A stretch of 64,000 bases of DNA, taken from contig NZ_JAPSJL010000002.1 in NCBI RefSeq assembly GCF_031178195.1, forward strand, positions 247,593 through 311,592, given 5' to 3'. This document shows positions 10,058 to 17,862 of the stretch, one piece after another. A program made the position numbers and the translations under genes. The stretch is from Zhihengliuella sp. GTDB lineage: Bacteria > Actinomycetota > Actinomycetes > Actinomycetales > Micrococcaceae. Under the pieces are notes generated by a model, which saw nothing but the letters and a program-made list of their open reading frames with translations, did no database searches and was not told where the DNA came from. Positions within the stretch are counted from its first letter, which is position 1. Every line of letters begins with the position of its first letter.

Positions 10058-10059
10058 CC

Positions 10060-10395
10060 ATGAGCGAGGAGACCCACGGCAGCACCCAGACGCCCCTCGA
10101 GGACGTCGAGGAGGCGCTGAAGGACGTGATCGACCCCGAGCTCGGGGTCAACATCGTGGACCTCGGCCTGCTCTACGGGCTGAAGTACGACGACGAGGGC
10201 ACGCTCATCATCGACATGACCCTGACGACGGCCGCCTGCCCGCTCACCGACATCCTCGAGGAGCAGGTCGCGTCCTCGCTGGAGAGCGTGGTGGACGCGC
10301 ACCGGCTCAACTGGGTCTGGATGCCGCCGTGGGGTCCGGAGCGGATCACCGACGACGGTCGCGACCAGATGCGGGCCCTCGGCTTCAACATCTGA
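10060..10395 (+). CDS. sufT: Metal-sulfur cluster assembly factor, MIP18/DUF59 family (SufT-like)
   Basis: A 111-residue DUF59 protein with VEEALKDVIDPELGVNIVDL, the family-defining DPE motif, and TTAACPLTDILEEQV with the conserved cysteine. SufT proteins help deliver or mature iron-sulfur clusters on client enzymes. It closes the suf operon and is followed by a strong inverted repeat. sufS and sufU, which sit next to it in mycobacteria, are not in this operon. Confidence 0.92.
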   Translation: MSEETHGSTQTPLEDVEEALKDVIDPELGVNIVDLGLLYGLKYDDEGTLIIDMTLTTAACPLTDILEEQVASSLESVVDAHRLNWVWMPPWGPERITDDGRDQMRALGFNI

Positions 10396-10425
10396 GACCA
10401 GACTCCGCCGCCCCTGCAGCGGCGC

Positions 10426-10475
10426 ACGACGACGGGACCGCAGCCCTCCGCGGAGGGCTGCGGTCCCGTCGTCGT
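10426..10475. terminator. Bidirectional terminator between suf operon and bioN
   Basis: Two perfectly complementary 25-base arms (10426-10450 and 10451-10475) meet with no spacer and form a very long GC-rich hairpin. It lies between converging genes and most likely stops both transcripts; no strong T tract is present. Confidence 0.85.
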
Positions 10476-10523
10476 TGATCAGGCGGCCGGCCGTTCGGGG
10501 GCCCGAGGGCGGGCCCCGGACGG

Positions 10524-11174
10524 CTATGCGGCGTCGTCGTCCCGGTCCATCAGGCCGCGGGCCGCGAGCGCGTCGGCGGTGCGGTGCGCGTAGCCGACCG
10601 CGCTGACCACCACCGGCCCGGCGAGCACGAGCGGGTTCCGCCGGAGGCCGCGGGCCGTCGCAGCGTCGGTCACGTCGCCGGCGGCCCCGGCGAGGGCGGG
10701 GATGCTCCGCAGCATGACGTGAAGGGCGAGGGTGACCGCGTCCGCGTCCACGCCGAGGCGCCGCAGGGGGGCGAGCGCCCGGGCCAGCCCGTCCAGCAGG
10801 TCGGCCTGCTCGGTGCTGAGCAGCAGCAACCGGGCCGCCTGCAGCGCGGCGAGCATGCTTCCGACGATGCCGACCGCGTGCCAGAGGCCGGCCAGGCCCC
10901 CGCCGGCGAGCCACCACTGGTGCACACCCAGGATGGCGAACATCCACCAGAGGTGCTTCAGCGGCCACGCCCAGCGGCTCAGCACGTGGCGCCCGGCCAG
11001 GGCGTAGAGCAGGACAGTCAGGGCGGTGAGCCCCACGGCGACGGGTGCGATGCGCCACACCAGGGCCGCGGCACCGATCGCGAGGACCGCCAGGTACTTG
11101 GCCCACAGCGGCGCCCGGTGGATCGGGGAGCTGCCGGGGACGAAGAGGCCGAATCGATCCGCGCGGGCGCGCAT
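10524..11174 (-). CDS. bioN: Energy-coupling factor transmembrane protein (BioN/EcfT)
   Basis: A 216-residue membrane protein with about five hydrophobic segments and the two Ala-Arg-Gly elements of EcfT proteins, TARGLRRNP and AARGLMDRD, whose coupling helices contact the ATPase. It follows the BioM-like ATPase with a TGATG one-base overlap. With BioY and BioM it should form a dedicated biotin uptake transporter. Confidence 0.9.
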   Translation of the reverse strand: MRARADRFGLFVPGSSPIHRAPLWAKYLAVLAIGAAALVWRIAPVAVGLTALTVLLYALAGRHVLSRWAWPLKHLWWMFAILGVHQWWLAGGGLAGLWHAVGIVGSMLAALQAARLLLLSTEQADLLDGLARALAPLRRLGVDADAVTLALHVMLRSIPALAGAAGDVTDAATARGLRRNPLVLAGPVVVSAVGYAHRTADALAARGLMDRDDDAA

Positions 11175-11914
11175 CAGACGCCCTCCAGGGCCAGGTGCCG
11201 GTAGGCGTCGACGGCGTCGGACGCGGCTCCGTCGAAGACGATCCGGCCGTCCTCGACGACGAGGGCTCGGTCCGCCTCCGCTGCGAAGGCGAGGTCGTGC
11301 GTCGCGTAGACGACCTGCTGCTCAAGCCCGTCGAGGGTCCGCCGCAGCAGCGCGTCGTTGCGCAGGTCCAGCAGCGTGGTCGGCTCGTCCGCGACGAGAA
11401 TCCGCTGGCCGGCGGCCAGGACGGTCGCCAGGGCGGCCAGCTGCCGCTCGCCGCCGGAGAGGTCATAGACGCTGCGCTCCGCGAGACGTTCGATCCCCAG
11501 GCGGGCGAGCACCTCCAGCGCGTGCGCCCGCCGCTCGGCGCGGTCACGGACCCGGGCCCGGAGCGAGAGCTCGACGTCCTCGACCACCACCGGCATCACC
11601 AGTTGGGCGAGCGGGTCGGTGAAGAGGAACCCGACCGTCCGGCGCACGCGCCCGGTGTCCCGGACGGTGCACGCGCCGTCGACGAGGACCCGCCCGGTGC
11701 TCGGCCGCGCCAGGCCGTTGATCAGCTTCAGCAGCGTGGACTTTCCCGAGCCGTTGGCGCCGATGACCGCGATGCGCCGCTCGGTCAGCGTCAGCGTGAG
11801 TGGATGCAGGAGGTCGCGGGCGGCGTCGGGCAGGCCGCGGCGCTGCGCATCCTCGTCCGGGACCGACACTCCCGCGGACTCGAACACGATGGATGGTGCT
11901 GGCATGGTCTCCAT
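11174..11914 (-). CDS. bioM: Energy-coupling factor ABC ATPase (BioM)
   Basis: A 246-residue ATPase with Walker A GANGSGKST, signature LSGGERQLAALA and Walker B ILVADEPTTLLDL. The order bioY-bioM-bioN on the minus strand identifies it as the ATPase of a biotin ECF transporter. The ATG at 11912-11914 leaves a 24-base gap to bioY. The sequence before the first beta strand (residues 1-15) is poorly conserved, so an internal start is possible. Confidence 0.9.
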   Translation of the reverse strand: METMPAPSIVFESAGVSVPDEDAQRRGLPDAARDLLHPLTLTLTERRIAVIGANGSGKSTLLKLINGLARPSTGRVLVDGACTVRDTGRVRRTVGFLFTDPLAQLVMPVVVEDVELSLRARVRDRAERRAHALEVLARLGIERLAERSVYDLSGGERQLAALATVLAAGQRILVADEPTTLLDLRNDALLRRTLDGLEQQVVYATHDLAFAAEADRALVVEDGRIVFDGAASDAVDAYRHLALEGV

Positions 11915-11938
11915 GATCCCGCCGATCCGGGTCCCGTG

Positions 11939-12595
11939 CTAGCCCCGGAAGTCCCGGCGGGCCAGCCGCGGGAACGCCTTGAACACGGTCAGGGCGATGA
12001 GCGCTGCGAGGAAGCACTTGACCAGGTCGCCGGGCCAGTACGGGAGGTCGTACAGGGCCGCCTGCGCCAGCGGCAGCTGGGCATTGAGGCTCATGCCCAG
12101 GATGCCGAGCGGGTGGGTGGCCAGGAACGATCCGGCGAGGCAGGCGAGCACGAGCAGCAGGAGGGCCCCAGGGCCGCGGGCGGGGCGGCGGGCGAGGGCG
12201 CGGGTCGCGACGGCACCCACGATCAGGGCGTTGAGCGGGAACGCGAGCAGGTACCCGGCGGTCGGGCCGGCGAGGACGCCCAGCCCGCCGGAGAACTGCG
12301 CGAACACCGGCAGCCCGGCCAGTCCGACGACGACGTAGAGCAGCACGGCCGCGGCGCCGCGCCAGGCGCCGAGGATGAGCCCGCACAGCGCCACGCCGAG
12401 GGTCTGCAGGGTGATCGGCACGCCCAGCGGGCCCACCGGGATGGCGGGCAGGAGGGCGAGCACGGCCAGCAGGGCGGCGAAGACGGCGATGAAGGCGACG
12501 TCGCGGGCCGTGGCGGCGGAGCGCCTCGGTGCGTCGGCGGCCGGGGTGCCGGGGGCGGAATCGGGCACGACGGCGTCGGGGTTGCGGATCGGCAT
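11939..12595 (-). CDS. bioY: Biotin transporter substrate-binding component BioY
   Basis: A 218-residue S component with six predicted membrane helices. BioY hallmarks are VPITLQTLGVALCGLILG and GGLGVLAGPTAGYLLAFPL. It binds biotin in the membrane and pairs with BioMN for uptake. I start at the ATG at 12593-12595, preceded by GAGGAG. A BioQ-like palindrome stands about 20 bases upstream. Upstream in-frame residues to 12877 run past the promoter and into the neighbouring gene. Confidence 0.93.
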   Translation of the reverse strand: MPIRNPDAVVPDSAPGTPAADAPRRSAATARDVAFIAVFAALLAVLALLPAIPVGPLGVPITLQTLGVALCGLILGAWRGAAAVLLYVVVGLAGLPVFAQFSGGLGVLAGPTAGYLLAFPLNALIVGAVATRALARRPARGPGALLLLVLACLAGSFLATHPLGILGMSLNAQLPLAQAALYDLPYWPGDLVKCFLAALIALTVFKAFPRLARRDFRG

Positions 12596-12613
12596 GGTGA
12601 ATCTCACTCCTCT

Positions 12614-12628
12614 TGAACAGTGTTCAAC
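12614..12628. promoter_or_regulatory. BioQ-like operator upstream of bioY
   Basis: The sequence TTGAACAGTGTTCAA is a palindrome with perfect seven-base arms about a single base. Its core TGAAC-N3-GTTCA is the form described for the TetR-family biotin repressor BioQ in corynebacteria and mycobacteria. On the bioY strand it lies just after a possible -10 TAGGAT (12631-12636) and before the GAGGAG ribosome site, so a bound repressor would block transcription initiation. Confidence 0.75.
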
Positions 12629-12701
12629 GATCCTACACGAGCCGTCACCGATAGACTGGTATGTCGCCCTGCATTGCTTTCCGTCTGGAGTTGAAACCCC
12701 C

Positions 12702-14303
12702 GTGATATCCGTTGCCGACCTTGAACTGCGCGCCGGCGCACGCCTGCTCATGGAAGGCGTCTCGTTCCGCATCGACAATGGAGACAAGATCGGTCTGGTC
12801 GGGCGCAACGGCGCCGGCAAGACCACGATGACCCGCGTCCTGGCGGGGGAGGGGCAGCCCGCCGGCGGAACCGTCACGAGCAGCGGGAGCGTCGGCTACC
12901 TCCCGCAGGACCCCCGCACGCCGAACATGGACCAGCTCGCCCGCGACCGGATCCTCGCGGCCCGCGGCATGGACGAGATCGTCGGCCGGCTGCGCAGAGT
13001 CCAGGACGAGATGGCCAGCGAGGACGCCGAGGTCCAGGCCAAGGCCATGCGCCGCTACGACCGGCTGGAGGCGGAGTTCATCGCCGCCGGCGGTTACGCC
13101 GCGGAGTCCGAGGCCGCAGCAATCTCCAACAACCTCGCCCTGCCCGAGCGGATCCTCAACCAGCCCCTGAAGACGCTCTCCGGCGGTCAGCGCCGCCGCG
13201 TCGAGCTGGCCCGCATCCTCTACTCCAATGCGGATACGCTCCTGCTCGATGAGCCGACCAACCACCTCGACGCCGACTCCATCGCCTGGTTGCGCGAGTT
13301 CCTCAAGAACCACCAGGGCGGCCTGCTGGTCATCTCGCACGACACCGAGCTGCTCGAGGCGACCGTCAACAAGGTGCTCTACCTCGACGCCATGCGAGCC
13401 ACGGTGGATCTCTACAACATGGGCTGGAAGCGCTACCAGGACCAGCGCGTCGCGGACGAGGAACGCCGGCGCAAGGAACGCGCCACGGCGGAGAAGAAGG
13501 CCGCCCAGCTCAAGGACCGTGCCGCGCGCTTCGGCGCCAAGGCCTCCAAGGCCTCGGCCGCGCACCAGATGGCCGCCCGCGCCGACAAACTGCTCGCCGG
13601 GCTCGAGGACGTGCGCCAGGTCGACCGCGTGGCCGCGCTGCGGTTCCCGACCCCGGCGCCCTGCGGGAAGACCCCGCTCATGGCGGAGGGGCTCAGCAAG
13701 TCCTACGGCTCCCTCGAGATCTTCACCGACGTCTCACTGGCGATCGACCGCGGCTCCAAGGTCGTCATCCTCGGGCTGAACGGCGCGGGCAAGACCACCC
13801 TGCTGCGCATGCTCGCCGGGGTCGCGCAGCCGGACACCGGCGAGATCCAGCCCGGCCACGGGCTGAAGGTGGGCTACTACGCCCAGGAGCACGAGACCCT
13901 GGACCACGACGCGAGCGTCCTGGAGAACATGCGCCGTTCCGCGCCGAGCCATCTGGGCGACGCGGATATCCGCGGCATCCTCGGCTCGTTCCTGTTCGTC
14001 GGCGACGACGTGGACAAGCCCGCCGGCGTGCTCTCCGGCGGAGAGAAGACGCGCCTGGCCCTGGCGACCATCGTCGCCTCGAGCGCCAACGTGCTGCTGC
14101 TGGACGAGCCGACCAACAACCTGGACCCGGCCTCCCGTGCCGAGATCCTCAACGCACTGTCCAACTTCGAGGGAGCCGTCGTCATGGTCAGCCACGACGA
14201 GGGAGCGGTCCAGGCGCTGAACCCCGAGCGCGTGGTCCTGCTGCCGGACGGCGACGAGGACCTGTTCAGCGACGAGTACCTCGAGCTCGTCACCCTCGCG
14301 TGA
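12702..14303 (+). CDS. ABC-F family ATPase
   Basis: A 533-residue soluble protein with two ABC domains: Walker A GRNGAGKTT and GLNGAGKTT, signatures LSGGQRRRVELA and LSGGEKTRLALA, and Walker B LLLDEPTNHLD and LLLDEPTNNLD. A charged linker rich in Arg/Lys/Glu (about residues 240-290) joins them. ABC-F proteins act on ribosomes; the particular role here is unknown and it differs from EttA at 59180. The GTG at 12702 matches the family start (VISVADLELRAGARLL); the longer frame overlaps bioY and its operator. Confidence 0.9.
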   Translation: MISVADLELRAGARLLMEGVSFRIDNGDKIGLVGRNGAGKTTMTRVLAGEGQPAGGTVTSSGSVGYLPQDPRTPNMDQLARDRILAARGMDEIVGRLRRVQDEMASEDAEVQAKAMRRYDRLEAEFIAAGGYAAESEAAAISNNLALPERILNQPLKTLSGGQRRRVELARILYSNADTLLLDEPTNHLDADSIAWLREFLKNHQGGLLVISHDTELLEATVNKVLYLDAMRATVDLYNMGWKRYQDQRVADEERRRKERATAEKKAAQLKDRAARFGAKASKASAAHQMAARADKLLAGLEDVRQVDRVAALRFPTPAPCGKTPLMAEGLSKSYGSLEIFTDVSLAIDRGSKVVILGLNGAGKTTLLRMLAGVAQPDTGEIQPGHGLKVGYYAQEHETLDHDASVLENMRRSAPSHLGDADIRGILGSFLFVGDDVDKPAGVLSGGEKTRLALATIVASSANVLLLDEPTNNLDPASRAEILNALSNFEGAVVMVSHDEGAVQALNPERVVLLPDGDEDLFSDEYLELVTLA

Positions 14304-14324
14304 GTCCCCGCCACTGAGACACGC

Positions 14325-14354
14325 GAGGGACGGCCCCGTGCGGGGCCGTCCCTC
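14325..14354. terminator. Terminator after the ABC-F gene
   Basis: Thirteen-base perfect arms (14325-14337 and 14342-14354, GAGGGACGGCCCC) around a four-base loop, between convergent genes; probably bidirectional. Confidence 0.85.
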
Positions 14355-14413
14355 TGCTGTTCCGCCGGCGTTCGCCGCTCACCGGCGCTGGGCGATCGGG
14401 CACGCATTCGTAC

Positions 14414-15313
14414 CTACTGTGGAGGGCGCCTGCTGCCTTCCAGGGCGTCCAGGTACGCGTCCTCGAGTTCCTCGTCGGTCGGCGCGCCGTCCCTGCGCCG
14501 TACCGGCTTCCTCCGGGGAGGCCGGTAAGCCGAGTGGACGACCTCCACGCCTGCGGCCTCGGCCTCCGCTGCGGCCTCGCGGTCCTCGCGGTTGATCCGT
14601 GCCTGCTGGCGCGCCGCCCAGACCAGGGCCACGAAGCCGAGCACGCCGAACGCGAACCACTGCAGCGAGTAGGAGAGGTGGTTGCCCTCGTCGAGCTCGG
14701 GCTTCTCCAGGGCCGCCGGCATCGGCTCCGCAGCCGGCGTCTCCGAGGCGATGACGCCGTACGCGCCCGGCGCCACGGCGTAGTCGAGCTGCCGCTCGAT
14801 CGCCCGGCGCTCGATCGACGCCACCTGTCCGTCCGGGGCGCCGCGGTCGAGCTCGGGCTCGTAGGGACGGACGCGGACGACCGCCTCGACCGTCCCGGAC
14901 GGCGGGGCGGGGATGGCGTCGGGACGGCCGGCCTGGTCGTTGCCGATCGGAAGCCATCCGCGGTCGACGACGACGACGTCGCCGGCCTGCGTGCGGAAGG
15001 GGACGAGGACCTCGTAGCCCGGCCGGCCGCCCAGCGGGCGGTTGCGCGCAACGATCGTGTCCTCGGCCAGGTACTCGCCGGTCATCCGCACCGGGGTCCA
15101 CTCGGCCTCGCGGGGGAGCGACTCGAGGAGCCCGGACGCGTCAGCGTAGGGGCGGGGGGCGGCGTCGTAGTTCTGCTCGACGATCTGGTTGGCGGCCCGG
15201 GCCTGGTCCAGCCGGTTCATCTGCCAGTTGCCGAGACCCCAGCAGGCCGCCGCGAAGACGCAGACGAGGGCGAGCCAGCCGACCCAGCGGGTGCTGACGA
15301 GAAAGCGGTACAC
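14414..15313 (-). CDS. SURF1 family cytochrome oxidase biogenesis protein
   Basis: A 299-residue SURF1 protein with an N-terminal membrane helix ending in GLGNWQMNRLDQ, the conserved VRMTGEYL and RNRPLGGRPGYEVLVPFR, VDRGWLPIGN, and a second helix near residue 220 (SYSLQWFAFGVLGFVALVW). SURF1 proteins assist heme a insertion and assembly of aa3 oxidase, consistent with ctaA elsewhere in the window. A basic C-terminal tail follows the second helix. Confidence 0.92.
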   Translation of the reverse strand: MYRFLVSTRWVGWLALVCVFAAACWGLGNWQMNRLDQARAANQIVEQNYDAAPRPYADASGLLESLPREAEWTPVRMTGEYLAEDTIVARNRPLGGRPGYEVLVPFRTQAGDVVVVDRGWLPIGNDQAGRPDAIPAPPSGTVEAVVRVRPYEPELDRGAPDGQVASIERRAIERQLDYAVAPGAYGVIASETPAAEPMPAALEKPELDEGNHLSYSLQWFAFGVLGFVALVWAARQQARINREDREAAAEAEAAGVEVVHSAYRPPRRKPVRRRDGAPTDEELEDAYLDALEGSRRPPQ

Positions 15314-15317
15314 CGGG

Positions 15318-15608
15318 TCAGTTCTCCTTGCTGGTGCGGGCAGACGGCGGGCCCGAGGGCGGGGCGTCCGCCGACGGGGCGGCCCGGTCGAAGGGGACGG
15401 TCTCCTTCCAGAGGCCGCGCTGCGTCAGGTAGTCCTGCAGCCAGTCGCGATGCTCCGGGCACGCCAGCCACTGCTTGCGCCGCTCGGGTGTGTGGATGCG
15501 GGGGTTGTTCCAGAGCAGGGACCACGCGGCGGGCGCCCGGCAGCCCTTGCGGGAGCACGTGGGCACCTCCGGCCCCTGATGGCCGGCGAGCTGGTCGAAG
15601 ATGCTCAT
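15318..15608 (-). CDS. Conserved small cysteine-containing protein
   Basis: A 96-residue protein with CSRKGCRAPAAWSLLWNNPRIH and WLACPEHRDWL, so a CxxxxC...CxxH arrangement that could bind zinc. It is conserved beside SURF1 in Micrococcaceae and has sometimes been given the misleading name acetone carboxylase; nothing here supports that activity. The start overlaps the DUF3099 stop as ATGA, and the stop lies four bases before the SURF1 start. Confidence 0.8.
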   Translation of the reverse strand: MSIFDQLAGHQGPEVPTCSRKGCRAPAAWSLLWNNPRIHTPERRKQWLACPEHRDWLQDYLTQRGLWKETVPFDRAAPSADAPPSGPPSARTSKEN

Positions 15609-16078
15609 GCGGCGGTTCCTCCCTCGTCGCGTCGCTTCCCCTCTGGCCCGTCCTGCCCGGCGTCGTCGTCGGTCCCGGTGTAGAACTCGCCCTCCATCGT
15701 CTCGGGCCCGTCGTGCCCGTCGGGCCCGGCGTCGTCGGTGGGCCGGGCCTCGAGGGCCGCCTGCTGCGGCGGATCGACGAACGATGCCGGCGTGTCGCGC
15801 AGGTGGTCTCGGCCGGCGCCGTTGGCGATGACGACGGCGACCCACGGCAGGAACGTCGCGCCGGCGAGGCACACCCACACGAACCACGAGTCGAGGAAGA
15901 AGAACGCCGCGATGAAGCAGGCCACGCGGATCCCCATGGTCAGGGTGTACTTGAACATGCGCGAGTGCACGTCCACCGAGTGCGCCTCTTCGGCCTCTGT
16001 GATCGTGTACACCGCGGGCTCCGGCCGGCGGCCGCCGCGATGATGCGAACCGTGTTCGTGGGGCTGGGGAATGTCCAT
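15605..16078 (-). CDS. DUF3099 membrane protein
   Basis: A 157-residue protein with YTITEAEEAHSVDVHSRMFK followed by two membrane helices (about residues 45-90), the DUF3099 pattern, and an acidic Gly/Asp-rich tail. Function unknown. The ATG at 16076-16078 starts MDIPQPHEHG; earlier in-frame codons overlap the divergent fabG promoter. It leads a three-gene unit with the small Cys protein and SURF1. Confidence 0.85.
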   Translation of the reverse strand: MDIPQPHEHGSHHRGGRRPEPAVYTITEAEEAHSVDVHSRMFKYTLTMGIRVACFIAAFFFLDSWFVWVCLAGATFLPWVAVVIANGAGRDHLRDTPASFVDPPQQAALEARPTDDAGPDGHDGPETMEGEFYTGTDDDAGQDGPEGKRRDEGGTAA

Positions 16079-16178
16079 GGCTACCTCGTCCCATTGTCTC
16101 ACCGCGGGGCCCCGGAATCCGAACCGACGGCCGGTAGGATGACCGGGACACCGAGCCCCCACCACCGGAGGAATTTTC

Positions 16179-16901
16179 ATGCCCGATCCGACGCCCGCAC
16201 CCCGCTCCGTCCTCGTCACCGGCGGCAACCGAGGCATCGGCCTCGCCATCGCCCGCGCCTTTGAGGCCGACGGCGATCAGGTGGCGATCACGTACCGCAG
16301 CGGCGATGTCCCCGAGGGGCTCCTCGGCGTGAAGGCGGACGTCACCGACGCCGCGTCGATCGACGCCGCCTTCACGGAGATCGAGGCGCAGCATGGCCCC
16401 GTGGAGGTGCTCGTCGCCAACGCCGGCATGACCAAGGACACGCTGCTCCTGCGCATGAGCGAGGAGGACTTCACCCAGGTCGTCGACACGAACCTCTCCG
16501 GAGCGTTCCGGGTCGTCAAGCGCGCCTCGAAGGGCATGATCCGACTCCGCCGCGGCCGCGTGGTGCTGATCTCCTCGGTTGTGGGGCTCTACGGCTCGCC
16601 CGGGCAGGTTAACTACGCCGCGTCCAAGGCCGGCCTGATCGGCATCGCCCGGTCGCTCACGCGCGAGCTCGGCGGTCGCGGCATCACCGCGAACGTGGTC
16701 GCACCGGGGTTCATCAACACCGACATGACCGCGGCCCTGCCGGAGGAGACCCAGAAGAGCTACCTCGGGTCCATCCCGGCGGGCCGGTTCGCGGAGCCCG
16801 AGGAGGTCGCCGGCGTCGTCCGCTGGGTCGCCTCCGACGAGGCCGCCTACATCTCCGGCGCCGTGATCCCGGTCGACGGTGGCTTGGGCATGGGTCACTA
16901 A
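16179..16901 (+). CDS. fabG: 3-oxoacyl-ACP reductase (SDR), FabG
   Basis: A 240-residue classical short-chain dehydrogenase with cofactor motif TGGNRGIG, NAG at the end of beta 4, the catalytic Ser in LISSVVG and YAASKAG, then VAPGFINTDMTAALP as in FabG. It reduces 3-oxoacyl-ACP with NADPH in fatty acid elongation. GGAGGA sits nine bases before the ATG. In mycobacteria the equivalent gene pairs with inhA; here a second SDR follows instead. Confidence 0.88.
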   Translation: MPDPTPAPRSVLVTGGNRGIGLAIARAFEADGDQVAITYRSGDVPEGLLGVKADVTDAASIDAAFTEIEAQHGPVEVLVANAGMTKDTLLLRMSEEDFTQVVDTNLSGAFRVVKRASKGMIRLRRGRVVLISSVVGLYGSPGQVNYAASKAGLIGIARSLTRELGGRGITANVVAPGFINTDMTAALPEETQKSYLGSIPAGRFAEPEEVAGVVRWVASDEAAYISGAVIPVDGGLGMGH

Positions 16902-17013
16902 ACTTAGAGGTTTCCTACAACCGACAGGGCGTCCGGGGCTGGCAAGATGGTTCCGGACGCCCGACGCGTTGGTGCGGGCCCGACACGAGAGCCATCCACC
17001 TGGAGGAGCCAGC

Positions 17014-17784
17014 ATGAGCGAAACGACCGCAGCCAAGGATCTGAGCGGCAAGGCCGCCATCGTCACCGGATCGTCCCGCGGCATCGGCGCCGAGACGGCC
17101 AAGCTCCTGGCCGCCCGGGGCGCCTCCGTGGTCATCAACTACCGCCAGAAGGCCCCACGGGCCAACAAGGTCGTCGCCGCCATCGAGGAGGCCGGCGGCC
17201 GTGCCGTCGCCGTCGGCGCGGACCTGACGGCCGAGGGCGGCGCGCAGACGCTCGTCGACGCCGCCGTCGAGCAGTTCGGCGGCCTGGACCTCCTGGTCCT
17301 GAACGCCTCGGGCGGCATGGAGTCCGGCCTCGGCGAGGACTACGCCCTGCGCCTGAACCGGGACGCGCAGGTGAGCATGCTCGAGGCCGCGATGGGTGCC
17401 ATGAAGCCGGGCTCGCGCGTCGTGTTCGTCACCAGCCATCAGGCGCACTTCATCCACACCGTTCCGACCATGGACGCCTACGTCCCGGTCGCCAAGTCCA
17501 AGCGGGCCGGCGAGGACGCCCTGCGCGAGCGGCTGCCGGAGCTCGAGGAGAAGGGCATCAAGCTCGTCGTCGTCTCCGGCGACATGATCGAGGGCACCAT
17601 CACCGCGACGCTGCTGGATCGCTCCACGCCCGGCGCCATCGAGGCCCGCCGCGAGGCCGCCGGCAAGCTCTACTCCGTGGAGGAGTTCGCGGCCGAGGTC
17701 GCGCAGATGGTGACGGCCGACGTCGAGCACGGTCACACGGAGTACGTGGGCGGGGCCGAGGACTTCCTCAGCGCCCGCGGCTGA
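17014..17784 (+). CDS. SDR family oxidoreductase
   Basis: A 256-residue short-chain dehydrogenase with TGSSRGIG, NASGG and SHQAHF then YVPVAKSKRAG, so Ser, Tyr and Lys of the active site are present. Substrate unknown. It follows fabG after 112 bases, with its own GGAGGAG ribosome site, and is closed by a strong hairpin. A longer frame starting inside the spacer lacks support. Confidence 0.88.
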   Translation: MSETTAAKDLSGKAAIVTGSSRGIGAETAKLLAARGASVVINYRQKAPRANKVVAAIEEAGGRAVAVGADLTAEGGAQTLVDAAVEQFGGLDLLVLNASGGMESGLGEDYALRLNRDAQVSMLEAAMGAMKPGSRVVFVTSHQAHFIHTVPTMDAYVPVAKSKRAGEDALRERLPELEEKGIKLVVVSGDMIEGTITATLLDRSTPGAIEARREAAGKLYSVEEFAAEVAQMVTADVEHGHTEYVGGAEDFLSARG

Positions 17785-17807
17785 CCGGGCCGGGCCCAGG
17801 GTCCGGA

Positions 17808-17859
17808 CAGACGAGAGCGGGTCCCGTCGGCGCTGCGCCGGGGGACCCGCTCTCGTCTG
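17808..17859. terminator. Bidirectional terminator between the SDR and VanW genes
   Basis: Perfect 18-base arms (17808-17825, 17842-17859) with a 16-base loop between convergent stops at 17784 and 17863. Confidence 0.88.
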
Positions 17860-17862
17860 CCG

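Noticed and set aside
15318-15608. Acetone carboxylase
   Set aside because: At 96 residues it lacks any carboxylase domain; the name is a propagated misannotation.
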